NCBI RefSeq assembly: GCF_013363755.1
Contig: NZ_CP054840.1
Location: 3,341,501-3,405,500, forward strand
Reading direction: 5' to 3'
DNA: 64,000 nucleotides
DNA from: Comamonas antarctica
GTDB taxonomy: Bacteria; Pseudomonadota; Gammaproteobacteria; Burkholderiales; Burkholderiaceae_C
The notes beneath the pieces are model-generated. The model worked only from the letters and a program-made list of their open reading frames with translations. It was not told the DNA's origin and searched no databases. This document shows positions 50,485-59,324 of the stretch, one piece after another. The position numbers and the translations under genes were made by a program. Numbering within the stretch: the stretch's first letter is position 1; each line of letters begins with the position of its first letter.

Positions 50485-52575
50485 TCAGGCGACGGACTCC
50501 GGGGAGCAATCCACCGCGGGTGCGCTCCACAACGCCAAACCGCCTGCGAGGCTCCAGGCGGATGCATGGCCCAGGCGGCGCAACGCGCGGGCGGCCTGGG
50601 CGCTGCGGTTGCCGCTGCGGCAATAGAACACCACGGGCGTATGCACCTCCTGCTCCAGCCACTGCGGCAAAGCCGAGAGCAAGCCCGACAATGGCACCGA
50701 CCGCGAGGCCGCAATCCCCCGGCCCGGCACCTGCACGTCGCGCTCATGGGCTTCACGTACATCCACCCACAGCCCTGCGCCCTGCGCCAGCAGGGCGGTT
50801 GCCGCCGCGCCGTCCAGCATGACCGCGGTGTCATCGCCCATGCAGGTCGAGGCGCTGCCCGCGGCACCCAGCCGCGCGGCAAACAGTCCGGCGCCATCAG
50901 CGCGCGGCAACAGCAGAGTCCCGGAAACCGCGCCGAGTGCGGCCCAGTGGTCGAGCCACGGCATGCGCGTCGGCGCAGCGCTCTGCGGCAGGTCGCCCGC
51001 CAGCACGTAGCGCAGCTTGGCGTCCTGGCGCAGCCCCCAGGCTTGCCGGCCGCGTGGCAACCCCGGCAGCACAATCAACTCATGCCCCGCGAGCACGGGC
51101 CGGTCCGCGTCAGCGGACCAGGCGTGCGCCGGTCCGGTGCCGGCGCGGCACCGGCCGGTGGCTTCGCGCAGCCGCCAGGCCGCGGCGTCGATCGCTGGAG
51201 CCTCCTCGGTGCACAGCACCGCGCGCAGCGCCAGATGCCGGCCATGCAGCCAGCGGGTGATGGGCTCGACCAGTTCAGCGACCGGATCCACCACGATGCA
51301 TTCGCCGCTGTCGCCATCGGCCAGCAGGTAGCAGCAGGCGCTGCCATGCTGCATGCGCGTGACCAGCGGCGGCGCATAGGCCTGGGCCGGCGACTCGCTG
51401 CTCAGGCCGCGCGCGCGCAGCACCTGGCCGCAGCGCCGCAGCCGGGCGCAGGCCGCGGCAATGAATTCGGGGCCGTCCAGGGCGCCAAAGGACAGGCGCA
51501 CCGCGGCCTGGGTCTGCCATTCGGGCAAGCCCATGGCCTGCAGCACATAGCTGGGTTCGGCCTTGGCGGCGCTGCAGGCCGAGCCGCCGCTGACGCGTAC
51601 TTCGGCAGCATCGAACAGGTCGAGCAGCAGCCGGGAGCCGACGCCGCGCACCGCAAAATTGAGGGTGGTCGGCAGGCAGGGCGCGTCGCCGCAGTTGAGC
51701 ACCAGCCCGGGAAACGATTCGCGCAGCGCCTGGACCAGTTGCGCGCGGTGCGCGGCCAGCGCCGCCGGCGGCTGGAACAGGTCTCCCGCCTCCCAGGCGC
51801 TCAGCACCGCACCCAGCGCCGCGATGCCGGCAATGTTTTCCGTGCCGCCGCGCCATCCGGCTTCCTGCCCGCCGCCCGTCAGCAGCGGCGTGAAGGGCGC
51901 GCCGGCGCGCACGTACAGCAGCCCGATGCCCTTGGGAGCGTAGAACTTGTGGCCCGAGAACGGCGCGTAGTCGATGCGCCGTTCGATCAGCTGCAGGGAG
52001 AGCTTGCCCAGCGCCTGCACGCCGTCGACCAGCCACAGCGCCGCGCTGCCGCGCAGGGCATCGGCAATGCCGTCGAGGTCGCTGATGACGCCGGTCTCGT
52101 TGTTCGCGGCCATGGTGCAGACCAGTCCGGCCTTGGGCGCCTGCGCGCGCAGCCAGGCCAGGTCATGGCGGCCATTGCCATCGACGGGAATGGCCAGCAC
52201 CGGGAGATCCAGCCCGAGCAGCGCATTCCAGTGGTGCAGCGCCTGCGGCACCGCCTTGTGTTCGGTGGCGCCATAGAGCAGCGCCTGGGCCGCGCACTCC
52301 CCCGCGTCGCGCCGGCGGCGCAGCTCGCTCAGTGCCGACAGCACGCTGGTATGGATGCCTTCGGTGGCGCCGCTGGTGAAGAACAACTGCCCGGTGGGCG
52401 CCCCCAGCACGCGCCGCGCACTGGCGCGCACCTGGTCGACCAGGAACCGGGCCTTTAGGCCGCTGCCGTGGATGCTGCTGGGATTGCCGAAGCCGTCGGC
52501 CATGGCGGCCAGCGCGGCCTGCTGCGCAGCGGGAAGAACGGGCGTAGTGGCGTTTGCGTCGAGATAGATTTCCAT
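50485..52575 (-). CDS. cysteine desulfurase / inactive MBL-like / rhodanese fusion
   Basis: 696 residues with three sulfur-handling modules. Residues 1-385 are a class V PLP-dependent cysteine desulfurase (NifS/IscS fold): MEIYLDANATTPV, PLP-lysine Lys210 in FSGHKFYAPKG, and the persulfide-bearing Cys334 in VSGGSACS. Residues 401-585 resemble the MBL fold of ETHE1/CstB persulfide dioxygenases (YLLADGDSGECIVVDPV), but the metal motif THxHADH is replaced by CTEEAPAID (455-463), so it cannot bind iron in the normal way. Residues 590-690 are a rhodanese with active Cys652 in YCRSGNRS. The ATG at 52575 fits the IscS N-terminus. It is divergent from a DecR-like Lrp gene. Confidence 0.88.
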   Translation of the reverse strand: MEIYLDANATTPVLPAAQQAALAAMADGFGNPSSIHGSGLKARFLVDQVRASARRVLGAPTGQLFFTSGATEGIHTSVLSALSELRRRRDAGECAAQALLYGATEHKAVPQALHHWNALLGLDLPVLAIPVDGNGRHDLAWLRAQAPKAGLVCTMAANNETGVISDLDGIADALRGSAALWLVDGVQALGKLSLQLIERRIDYAPFSGHKFYAPKGIGLLYVRAGAPFTPLLTGGGQEAGWRGGTENIAGIAALGAVLSAWEAGDLFQPPAALAAHRAQLVQALRESFPGLVLNCGDAPCLPTTLNFAVRGVGSRLLLDLFDAAEVRVSGGSACSAAKAEPSYVLQAMGLPEWQTQAAVRLSFGALDGPEFIAAACARLRRCGQVLRARGLSSESPAQAYAPPLVTRMQHGSACCYLLADGDSGECIVVDPVAELVEPITRWLHGRHLALRAVLCTEEAPAIDAAAWRLREATGRCRAGTGPAHAWSADADRPVLAGHELIVLPGLPRGRQAWGLRQDAKLRYVLAGDLPQSAAPTRMPWLDHWAALGAVSGTLLLPRADGAGLFAARLGAAGSASTCMGDDTAVMLDGAAATALLAQGAGLWVDVREAHERDVQVPGRGIAASRSVPLSGLLSALPQWLEQEVHTPVVFYCRSGNRSAQAARALRRLGHASAWSLAGGLALWSAPAVDCSPESVA

Positions 52576-52576
52576 G

Positions 52577-52593
52577 GCTGGAAATTTTCCAGC
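52577..52593. promoter_or_regulatory. palindrome at the start of the cysteine desulfurase gene
   Basis: GCTGGAAA-T-TTTCCAGC, perfect 8-base arms, ending one base before the start codon on the minus strand. It could be an operator or an mRNA structure affecting translation. Confidence 0.5.
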
Positions 52594-52627
52594 ACCAACC
52601 CCGGATGGGTCTTGCAAAACACCGCTT

Positions 52628-52649
52628 CATTGCGCACATTTGCGCAATG
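52628..52649. promoter_or_regulatory. inverted repeat in the lrp/cysteine desulfurase gap
   Basis: CATTGCGCA (52628-52636), CATT, TGCGCAATG (52641-52649): perfect 9-base arms between the two divergent genes, a likely operator for the Lrp-family protein. Confidence 0.6.
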
Positions 52650-52672
52650 ATTTTCCGAGCTTGAATGCATAA

Positions 52673-53140
52673 ATGAAAATTGACTCCATCGATCGGCAGT
52701 TGCTGGAAAAACTCCAGCAGAACGCCGACATGCCGCTGGCCGATCTGGCCGCCGAAGCCAGCCTGTCGCAGACCTCGTGCTGGCGGCGCATCCAGCGCCT
52801 CAAGGAGGCCGGCGTGATCACGCGCAACGTGGCGCTGCTCGACCGCAGCCACGCCAATGTCAGCGTCACCGTGTTTGTCGCGGTGCGCACCAGCACCCAC
52901 AGCCAGGAATGGTTCGACAACTTCCGCGCCACGGTCGAGGCGATTTCCGAAGTGGTGGAGTTCTACCGCATGAGCGGCGACGTGGACTACCTGCTGCGCG
53001 TGGTGGTGCCCGACATAGCCGCCTATGACAAGGTCTACAAGCGCCTGATTGCCGGCACCCAGCTGCTGGATGTGTCCTCGAGCTTTGCAATGGAGGAGCT
53101 CAAGTACACCACCGCCCTGCCATTGACCTATGTGCGCTGA
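52673..53140 (+). CDS. Lrp/AsnC family regulator, DecR (YbaO)-like
   Basis: 155 residues. The N-terminal HTH (about 3-62) includes LADLAAEASLSQTSCWRRIQ; the C-terminal RAM/AsnC domain includes FYRMSGDVDYLLRV and ends SSFAMEELKYTTALPL. The CW-R motif in the recognition helix and this C-terminal ending resemble E. coli DecR/CyuR, which senses cysteine and switches on its degradation. Divergent placement next to a cysteine desulfurase fusion fits that role. Identity with DecR is inferred from motifs only. Confidence 0.85.
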   Translation: MKIDSIDRQLLEKLQQNADMPLADLAAEASLSQTSCWRRIQRLKEAGVITRNVALLDRSHANVSVTVFVAVRTSTHSQEWFDNFRATVEAISEVVEFYRMSGDVDYLLRVVVPDIAAYDKVYKRLIAGTQLLDVSSSFAMEELKYTTALPLTYVR

Positions 53141-53260
53141 CGCGACGCGCCATCACAGGTTTCCTGGGTATGGGCCGCAAAATTTGCCGCGCGTCTATGC
53201 AGCCTACCGCGAATGAGGGATGATAGGAAGACTTCACTTCCGCCGCCCCTCTCCTGCTTC

Positions 53261-55006
53261 ATGCCCGCTGCTGACTCCGTCACTCCGTCCACATCCAGCA
53301 TGGCGCTTCCCGGCCTGGGACGCGCGTTGATTTCCGCCGGCACGATCACGGCCCAGGTGGCCGAGGATCTGCACCGCAAATCCCAGGCTGCGCGCACCAG
53401 CTTCATCTCCGAACTCATAGGTTCCGGCACCGTGACGTCGGCGCAGGTGGCGCATACGCTGTCGAGCGTCTTCGGCGCGCCGCTGATCGATCTCGACGCC
53501 ATCGATCCCGCATTGCTGCCCCAGGGGCTGCTTGCGCCCAAGCTCTGCCTGAACTACCGCGTGGTGGTGCTGAGCAAGCGCAACAACCGCCTGACGATTG
53601 CCGCCGCCGATCCCACCGACCAGGAGGCCGCGGAACGCATCAAGTTCACCTCCCAGATGGGGATCGACTGGATCATTGCCGAGTACGACAAGCTGGTGCA
53701 ACTGTGCGAGTCGATGCACAAGAGCGTTTCCGAATCGCTGCAGTCCTATACCTCGTCGGGTGACTTCAATTTCGACGACATCAAGGCCGAGGAAGCCGAG
53801 GAAGCCAACGACAGCGCCAATACCGCAGGCTCCGATGTCGAGGATGCGCCGGTCGTCAAGTTTCTGCACAAGATGCTGCTGGACGCGTTCAACATGCGCG
53901 CCTCCGACCTGCACTTCGAGCCCTACGAGCACAACTACCGGGTGCGTTTCCGCGTCGATGGCGAGCTGCGCGAGATCGCCTCGCCGCCAATTGCGATCAA
54001 GGACAAGCTGGCCTCGCGCATCAAGGTCATCTCGCGCCTGGACATTTCCGAGAAGCGCGTGCCGCAAGACGGGCGCATGAAGCTCAAGGTCGGCCCCAAC
54101 CGCACCATCGACTTCCGCGTGAGCACGCTGCCGACGCTGTTCGGCGAGAAGATCGTGATCCGTATCCTCGATCCCGAAAGCGCCAAGATGGGCATCGAGG
54201 CGCTGGGTTACGAGCCCGAGGAAAAGGACCGGCTGATGCATGCGATCAGCCGCCCCTACGGCATGATCCTGGTCACCGGCCCCACGGGCTCGGGCAAGAC
54301 CGTTTCGCTCTACACCTGCCTGAACCTGCTCAACAAGCCCGGCGTCAACATCGCCACGGCCGAGGACCCGTCGGAAATCAACCTGCCCGGCGTGAACCAG
54401 GTCAACGTCAACGAAAAGGCCGGGCTGACCTTCGCCACCGCGCTCAAGGCCTTCCTGCGCCAGGACCCCGACATCATCATGGTCGGTGAAATCCGCGACC
54501 TGGAAACCGCCGATACCTCGATCAAGGCCGCGCAGACGGGCCACCTGGTGCTGTCCACGCTGCATACCAACGACGCGCCCACCACGCTCACGCGCATGCG
54601 CAACATGGGCATCGCGCCGTTCAACATTGCCTCGAGCGTGATACTGATCACCGCGCAGCGCCTGGCCCGGCGCCTGTGCCCGCAGTGCAAGCAGCCAGCC
54701 GACATCCCGCGCGAGGCGCTGCTCGATGCCGGCTACGACGCCAACGACCTCGATGGCAGCTGGGTCACCTACAAGCCCGTGGGCTGCAAGGCCTGCAACA
54801 ACGGCTACAAGGGCCGGGTCGGCATCTACCAGGTCATGCCGATCTCCGAGGAAATCCAGCGCATCATCCTGCGCGACGGCAGCGCGCTCGAGATCGCGGC
54901 CCAGGCCAAGCTCGAAGGCGTGCGTTCGCTGCGCGACTCCGGCTTGTACAAGGCGCGCCTGGGACTGACTTCGCTGGAAGAAGTGCTGGCCGTGACCAAC
55001 GAATAA
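53261..55006 (+). CDS. pilB: type IV pilus assembly ATPase PilB
   Basis: Cytoplasmic motor for pilus extension, 581 residues from ATG 53261; 53213 and 53300 are other possible starts, none with a strong ribosome site. The N-terminal MshEN-type domain (about 20-165), Asp box and Walker A GPTGSGKT (near 350), Walker B DPDIIMVGEIRD, the His box TLHTND and the zinc motif CPQCKQP...CKACNNG are present. pilC and pilD follow; the pilin gene is elsewhere. Confidence 0.95.
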   Translation: MPAADSVTPSTSSMALPGLGRALISAGTITAQVAEDLHRKSQAARTSFISELIGSGTVTSAQVAHTLSSVFGAPLIDLDAIDPALLPQGLLAPKLCLNYRVVVLSKRNNRLTIAAADPTDQEAAERIKFTSQMGIDWIIAEYDKLVQLCESMHKSVSESLQSYTSSGDFNFDDIKAEEAEEANDSANTAGSDVEDAPVVKFLHKMLLDAFNMRASDLHFEPYEHNYRVRFRVDGELREIASPPIAIKDKLASRIKVISRLDISEKRVPQDGRMKLKVGPNRTIDFRVSTLPTLFGEKIVIRILDPESAKMGIEALGYEPEEKDRLMHAISRPYGMILVTGPTGSGKTVSLYTCLNLLNKPGVNIATAEDPSEINLPGVNQVNVNEKAGLTFATALKAFLRQDPDIIMVGEIRDLETADTSIKAAQTGHLVLSTLHTNDAPTTLTRMRNMGIAPFNIASSVILITAQRLARRLCPQCKQPADIPREALLDAGYDANDLDGSWVTYKPVGCKACNNGYKGRVGIYQVMPISEEIQRIILRDGSALEIAAQAKLEGVRSLRDSGLYKARLGLTSLEEVLAVTNE

Positions 55007-55023
55007 AAAAACGAGGGAACGGC

Positions 55024-56232
55024 ATGGCGACTGCAGGTATCCAGGATTTTGTCTTCGAGTGGGAAGGCAAGGACCGGCATGGCAAGATCGTGCGCGGCGA
55101 GACGCGCGCTGGCGGCGAGAACCAGGTGCAGGCCACCTTGCGCCGCCAGGGCATCTTCCCGACCAAGATCAAGAAGCGCCGCATGCGCTCGGGCAAGAAG
55201 ATCAAGCCCAAGGACATCGCGCTGTTCACACGCCAGCTGGCCACCATGATGAAGGCCGGCGTGCCGCTGCTGCAGTCGTTCGACATCGTCGCGCGCGGCA
55301 ACACCAACACCAGCGTGACCCGGCTGCTCAACGACATCCGCGCGGACGTCGAGGTCGGCACCTCGCTGAACGCGGCGTTCCGCAAGCATCCGATGTATTT
55401 CAACAGCCTCTACTGCAACCTGGTCGAGGCCGGCGAGTCGGCGGGTATCCTGGAGACGCTGCTGGACCGCCTCGCGGTCTACATGGAAAAGACCGAAGCC
55501 ATCAAGGGCAAGATCAAGTCGGCGCTGATGTATCCGAGCGCGGTGATCGTTGTGACCTTCGTGGTCATCGCGGTGATCATGATCTTCGTGGTGCCGGCGT
55601 TCAAGGAGGTGTTCAGCTCGTTTGGCGCCGACCTGCCGGCGCCCACGCTGCTGGTCATGGCCATCAGCGAGATCTTCGTGCAGTGGTGGTGGCTGATCTT
55701 CGGCCTGCTGGGCGGCGGCATCTACTTCTTCATCCAGGCCTGGAAACGCAGCCCGCGCATCCAGATGACCATGGACCGGCTGCTGCTGAAGCTGCCGATC
55801 TTCGGCGTGCTGATCGAAAAATCCGCCGTGGCGCGCTGGACGCGCACCCTGTCGACGATGTTTGCCGCGGGCGTGCCGCTGGTCGAGGCGCTGGATTCGG
55901 TCGGCGGCGCGGCGGGCAATGCGGTCTATGCACAGGCCACCGAGAAGATCCAGCAGGAAGTATCGACCGGCACCAGCCTCACCGCGGCCATGACCTCCAC
56001 CAATGTCTTTCCCTCGATGGTGCTGCAGATGACCGCCATCGGCGAGGAGTCGGGCTCGATCGACCACATGCTGGGCAAGGCTGCCGACTTCTACGAGGAG
56101 GAGGTCGACGAGATGGTGGCCGGCCTGTCCAGCCTGATGGAGCCGATCATCATCGTGTTCCTGGGCGTCATCATCGGCGGCATCGTGGTGGCCATGTATC
56201 TGCCGATCTTCCAGTTGGGCCAGGTGGTCTGA
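55024..56232 (+). CDS. pilC: type IV pilus inner-membrane platform protein PilC
   Basis: 402 residues with two T2SF-type domains (about 70-195 and 270-395). Membrane segments lie at about 170-195, 215-245 and 375-400. FTRQLATMMKAGVPLLQSFD and its partial repeat WTRTLSTMFAAGVPLVEALD show the domain duplication. GAGGG precedes ATG 55024. It forms the platform above PilB and overlaps pilD by one base (TGATG). Confidence 0.95.
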   Translation: MATAGIQDFVFEWEGKDRHGKIVRGETRAGGENQVQATLRRQGIFPTKIKKRRMRSGKKIKPKDIALFTRQLATMMKAGVPLLQSFDIVARGNTNTSVTRLLNDIRADVEVGTSLNAAFRKHPMYFNSLYCNLVEAGESAGILETLLDRLAVYMEKTEAIKGKIKSALMYPSAVIVVTFVVIAVIMIFVVPAFKEVFSSFGADLPAPTLLVMAISEIFVQWWWLIFGLLGGGIYFFIQAWKRSPRIQMTMDRLLLKLPIFGVLIEKSAVARWTRTLSTMFAAGVPLVEALDSVGGAAGNAVYAQATEKIQQEVSTGTSLTAAMTSTNVFPSMVLQMTAIGEESGSIDHMLGKAADFYEEEVDEMVAGLSSLMEPIIIVFLGVIIGGIVVAMYLPIFQLGQVV

Positions 56233-57119
56233 TGTCCATGGGTTGGGAAATGGCCGCCCTGGGCGGCGTACTGGGTCTGCTCATCGGCAGCTTTCTGAAT
56301 GTCGTGATCCACCGGCTGCCGAAGATCATGGAGCAGCAGTGGGCCGAGGAATGCCGCGAACACGCGCGGGAGCAGGCGCTGGCCGCAGGCCAGCCCTTGC
56401 TGGCGTCGCCTGACGACGCCGGCCCGCGCATCAGCCTGAGCAAGCCGCGTTCGCGCTGCCCGCACTGCGGCCATGCGATCCGCTGGTACGAGAACATTCC
56501 GGTGCTGAGCTATCTCGCGCTGCGCGGGCGCTGTGCTTCGTGCCAGGCGCGCATCAGCGCGCGCTATCCCGTCGTGGAGCTGGCCACCGGCGCGCTGTTC
56601 GCCTTCTGCCTGGCGCACTGGGGGCCCACCCCGGCCGGCCTTGCGTGGTGCGGCTTCAGCGCCGCGCTGCTGGCGCTGGCGCTGATCGACTGGGACACCA
56701 CCTTGCTGCCCGACGACATCACCCTGCCCTTGCTCTGGGCCGGCCTGCTGGCCGCGGCGCTGCGCTGGACGGACGTGGCGCTGGCCGACGCCGTGTGGGG
56801 CGCGGCCGCGGGCTATCTGTCGCTGTGGCTGGTGTTCTGGGGCTTCAAGCTGGCCACCGGCAAGGACGGCATGGGCTATGGCGACTTCAAGCTGTTTGCC
56901 GCGCTCGGCGCCTGGTTCGGCTGGCAGGCGCTGGTGCCCATGATCCTCGCGGCTTCGGTGATTGGCGCCATCGTCGGCATTGCCATGAAGCTGCGCAGCC
57001 AGCTGCGCGAAGGCGGCTACATTCCTTTCGGCCCGTTCCTGGCGGGCGCCGGTTTCGCGGCGCTGCTGTTCGGGCCGCAGCGCATGCTCGAGCGCTTCCT
57101 GGGCGTGCTGGGACTGTGA
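56232..57119 (+). CDS. pilD: prepilin peptidase/N-methyltransferase PilD
   Basis: Cleaves and N-methylates type IV prepilins in the inner membrane. 295 residues. GSFLNVVIHRLP is N-terminal; the methylase zinc-binding pairs are CPHC and CASC; catalytic aspartates lie in LIDWDTTLLPDD and GMGYGDFKLF. It starts inside the pilC stop and its own stop overlaps the coaE start. Confidence 0.95.
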   Translation: MSMGWEMAALGGVLGLLIGSFLNVVIHRLPKIMEQQWAEECREHAREQALAAGQPLLASPDDAGPRISLSKPRSRCPHCGHAIRWYENIPVLSYLALRGRCASCQARISARYPVVELATGALFAFCLAHWGPTPAGLAWCGFSAALLALALIDWDTTLLPDDITLPLLWAGLLAAALRWTDVALADAVWGAAAGYLSLWLVFWGFKLATGKDGMGYGDFKLFAALGAWFGWQALVPMILAASVIGAIVGIAMKLRSQLREGGYIPFGPFLAGAGFAALLFGPQRMLERFLGVLGL

Positions 57120-57754
57120 TGGCCGCGGCGCAATTGCACCATCTGCGCTGGCGTACGCCGCGCCTGGGCGTGACCGGCGGCATCGGCAGCGGAAAGAGCA
57201 GCTTCGCGGCAATGCTGGCCGCGCGCGGCGCGGTGCATGTCGATGCCGACCAGATCGCGCGCAGCGTTACCACTGCGGGCGGCCTGGCCATGGCGCCGAT
57301 TGCCGCGGCGTTTGGCCCCGAGCTGATCGACGAGCGCGGCGGCCTGCACCGCGAGCGCATGCGCGCGCTGGCGTTCGCCGATGCGTCGGCACGCGCGCGC
57401 CTCGAAGCCATCGTCCACCCGCTGGTGGGCCAGGCCACGGCCGAGCGCATCGCGCTGGCCGAACAATCCGGCGCCGCCCTGGTGGTGCTGGACATTCCGC
57501 TGCTGGTGGAGTCCGGGCGCTGGACCTCCCAACTGGACCAGGTGCTGGTGGTCGATTGCCGCGAGGCGACACAGATCCAGCGCGTCATGCAGCGCAACCA
57601 GCTGGCGCCCGAAGCCATCGAGCGCATCCTTGCGGCCCAGGCCTCGCGCCAGGCGCGCCGGGCCGCGGCCGATATGATTATTTACAATGACACGCAAGAT
57701 CTGGAGCATTTGCGCGCGCATGCGGTTCGGATCGCCGCGTTGTTCGGGCTATGA
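57119..57754 (+). CDS. coaE: dephospho-CoA kinase
   Basis: Last enzyme of coenzyme A synthesis. 211 residues with P-loop GVTGGIGSGKSS, VDADQIAR, and the lid sequence RVMQRNQL. The ATG shares its A with the pilD stop (TGATG). A GTG one codon upstream is in frame. The order pilD-coaE-zapD-yacG is conserved across many proteobacteria. Confidence 0.95.
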   Translation: MAAAQLHHLRWRTPRLGVTGGIGSGKSSFAAMLAARGAVHVDADQIARSVTTAGGLAMAPIAAAFGPELIDERGGLHRERMRALAFADASARARLEAIVHPLVGQATAERIALAEQSGAALVVLDIPLLVESGRWTSQLDQVLVVDCREATQIQRVMQRNQLAPEAIERILAAQASRQARRAAADMIIYNDTQDLEHLRAHAVRIAALFGL

Positions 57755-57877
57755 TGGGCCATGGCTTGGCCTCCCGCCGCACGCCGCGTGGGCGTCGTCC
57801 CGCACCAGGATTGGCGCGGTTTTGTCCCGTTCCCACCGCTGAGAACAAGGTGAACAGGCCCTAGGAGCCCTGCAAGC

Positions 57878-58633
57878 GTGATCCTCTACGAATATCCTTT
57901 CAACGAACGCCTGAGAACCTATCTCCGGCTCGAATGCCTGTTTCGCCGCCTGGGCGACCTGATTGCGCGCCCGTCTCCCACCGACCACCATTTCGCGCTG
58001 GTCACGATCTTCGAGATCATGGATGTCGCGGCCCGGGTCGATCTCAAGGCCGATGTGCTCAAGGACATTGAAAAGCAAAAGGCCTTGCTCGACAGCTACC
58101 GCGGCAACCCCTCGATCGCCACCGAAGTGCTGGACCAGATCATCGGCCGCCTGGACGAGTGCTTCGCCGCGCTCAATGCGCAAAATGGCAAGACCGGCCA
58201 GGTGCTGACCGAGAACGACTGGCTGATGGCCATCCGCAGCCGCATCAGCATTCCGGGCGGCACCTGCGGCTTCGACCTGCCGGCCTATCACGCGTGGCAG
58301 CACCAGGACGCCGCAGTGCGGCAACAGGCGCTCGAAGGCTGGACCGCGGCCCTGAGTCCGCTGGCCGATGCGCTGTTCGTGCTGATGCAGATGCTGCGCG
58401 ACACCGGCGTGCCGCAGCGCGTCGTTGCCGAGAACGGCCAGTTCCAGCAGAACCTGCCCACGGGACGCTCGTTCCAGCTGCTGCGGCTGCGCATCGACCC
58501 GACACTCGACCTGGTGCCCGAGATCAGCGGCAACCGGCTGCTGGTGTCGGTGCGCATGATGCGCGCGGATGAAAACGGCAAGCTGCAGCCCTGCCCCGAA
58601 AACGCAGCCTTTGAAATCACCCTGTGTGCCTGA
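57878..58633 (+). CDS. zapD: cell division protein ZapD
   Basis: Bundles FtsZ filaments at the division site. 251 residues. [18 protein letters not shown] at the N-terminus and [18 protein letters not shown] in the middle are diagnostic. It begins with GTG at 57878, supported by AGGAG at 57863-57867; no ATG is available nearby. It lies between coaE and yacG as in E. coli. Confidence 0.95.
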   Translation: MILYEYPFNERLRTYLRLECLFRRLGDLIARPSPTDHHFALVTIFEIMDVAARVDLKADVLKDIEKQKALLDSYRGNPSIATEVLDQIIGRLDECFAALNAQNGKTGQVLTENDWLMAIRSRISIPGGTCGFDLPAYHAWQHQDAAVRQQALEGWTAALSPLADALFVLMQMLRDTGVPQRVVAENGQFQQNLPTGRSFQLLRLRIDPTLDLVPEISGNRLLVSVRMMRADENGKLQPCPENAAFEITLCA

Positions 58634-58640
58634 TGCCCCG

Positions 58641-58853
58641 ATGACCGATACGACCCCGTCCACCGCACCCATCGTGCGCTGCCCGACCTGTGGCGGCCCG
58701 AGCGTCTTTGGGCCGCAAAACCGCTGGCGGCCGTTTTGCAGCGAGCGCTGCCGCCAGATCGACCTGGGCGCCTGGGCCAATGAAGAGTTCCGCGTGCCTT
58801 CGGCGACCCCGCCCGAGGGCGCGCCCCACGGCGACCCGCGCGAGCAGGATTGA
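58641..58853 (+). CDS. yacG: DNA gyrase inhibitor YacG
   Basis: 70-residue zinc protein. Ligands are in RCPTCGG and [15 protein letters not shown]. In E. coli it binds GyrB and blocks DNA binding. Begins seven bases after zapD, with which it is surely cotranscribed. It has a Pro-rich C-terminal tail. Confidence 0.95.
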   Translation: MTDTTPSTAPIVRCPTCGGPSVFGPQNRWRPFCSERCRQIDLGAWANEEFRVPSATPPEGAPHGDPREQD

Positions 58854-58862
58854 AGCCAGGCT

Positions 58863-59324
58863 TCAGGCCTCCACGGGCAGATGCCGGGTGTAGTGCTCGG
58901 CATCAAATGCCAGGCCACGCTCCTGCGCCAGCCATTCCAGCACCGGCAGCGCGCCCGGCAACACCGGCTTGACATCGAGCGGCAGCTGCTGCCAGGCCAT
59001 GCACTGGCCTTCGCGCATCTCGAAGCTGCCTTCCCAATCGCGTACCTTGCACCAGTGCAGCCGCACCAGCGCATGCGGATAGTCATGCTCGGTGACCTTC
59101 CAGACCTCGGCCGCGCCAATCGTCACGCCCAGCTCCTCGATCAGTTCGCGGCGCAGCGCCTGCTCGACCGATTCGCCGGCTTCGAGCTTGCCGCCCGGGA
59201 ACTCCCAGAAGCCCGCGCAAGGCTTGCCTTCGGGGCGCGAGGTCAGCAACAGCGCGTCATCGGCGCGGATCAGCACGCCCACCGCGACTTCGGTGTGCTT
59301 GCGCGGCGTGGAATGCGCGTTCAC
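58863..59324 (-). CDS. mutT: Nudix hydrolase, 8-oxo-dGTP diphosphatase type
   Basis: 153 residues. The Nudix box is GGKLEAGESVEQALRRELIE followed by ELG, and SRPEGKPCAGFWEFPGGK is typical of MutT. Sanitises oxidised dGTP. The ATG overlaps the stop of the upstream ATPase gene (ATGA at 59321-59324). It converges on yacG with nine bases between the stops. Confidence 0.9.
   Translation of the reverse strand: MNAHSTPRKHTEVAVGVLIRADDALLLTSRPEGKPCAGFWEFPGGKLEAGESVEQALRRELIEELGVTIGAAEVWKVTEHDYPHALVRLHWCKVRDWEGSFEMREGQCMAWQQLPLDVKPVLPGALPVLEWLAQERGLAFDAEHYTRHLPVEA

Noticed and set aside
47843..50600. Attachment-site direct repeat of the tRNA-Pro 3' end
   Set aside because: I looked for a second copy of the T-arm/acceptor sequence up to the desulfurase gene and saw none; no integrase gene is present either.
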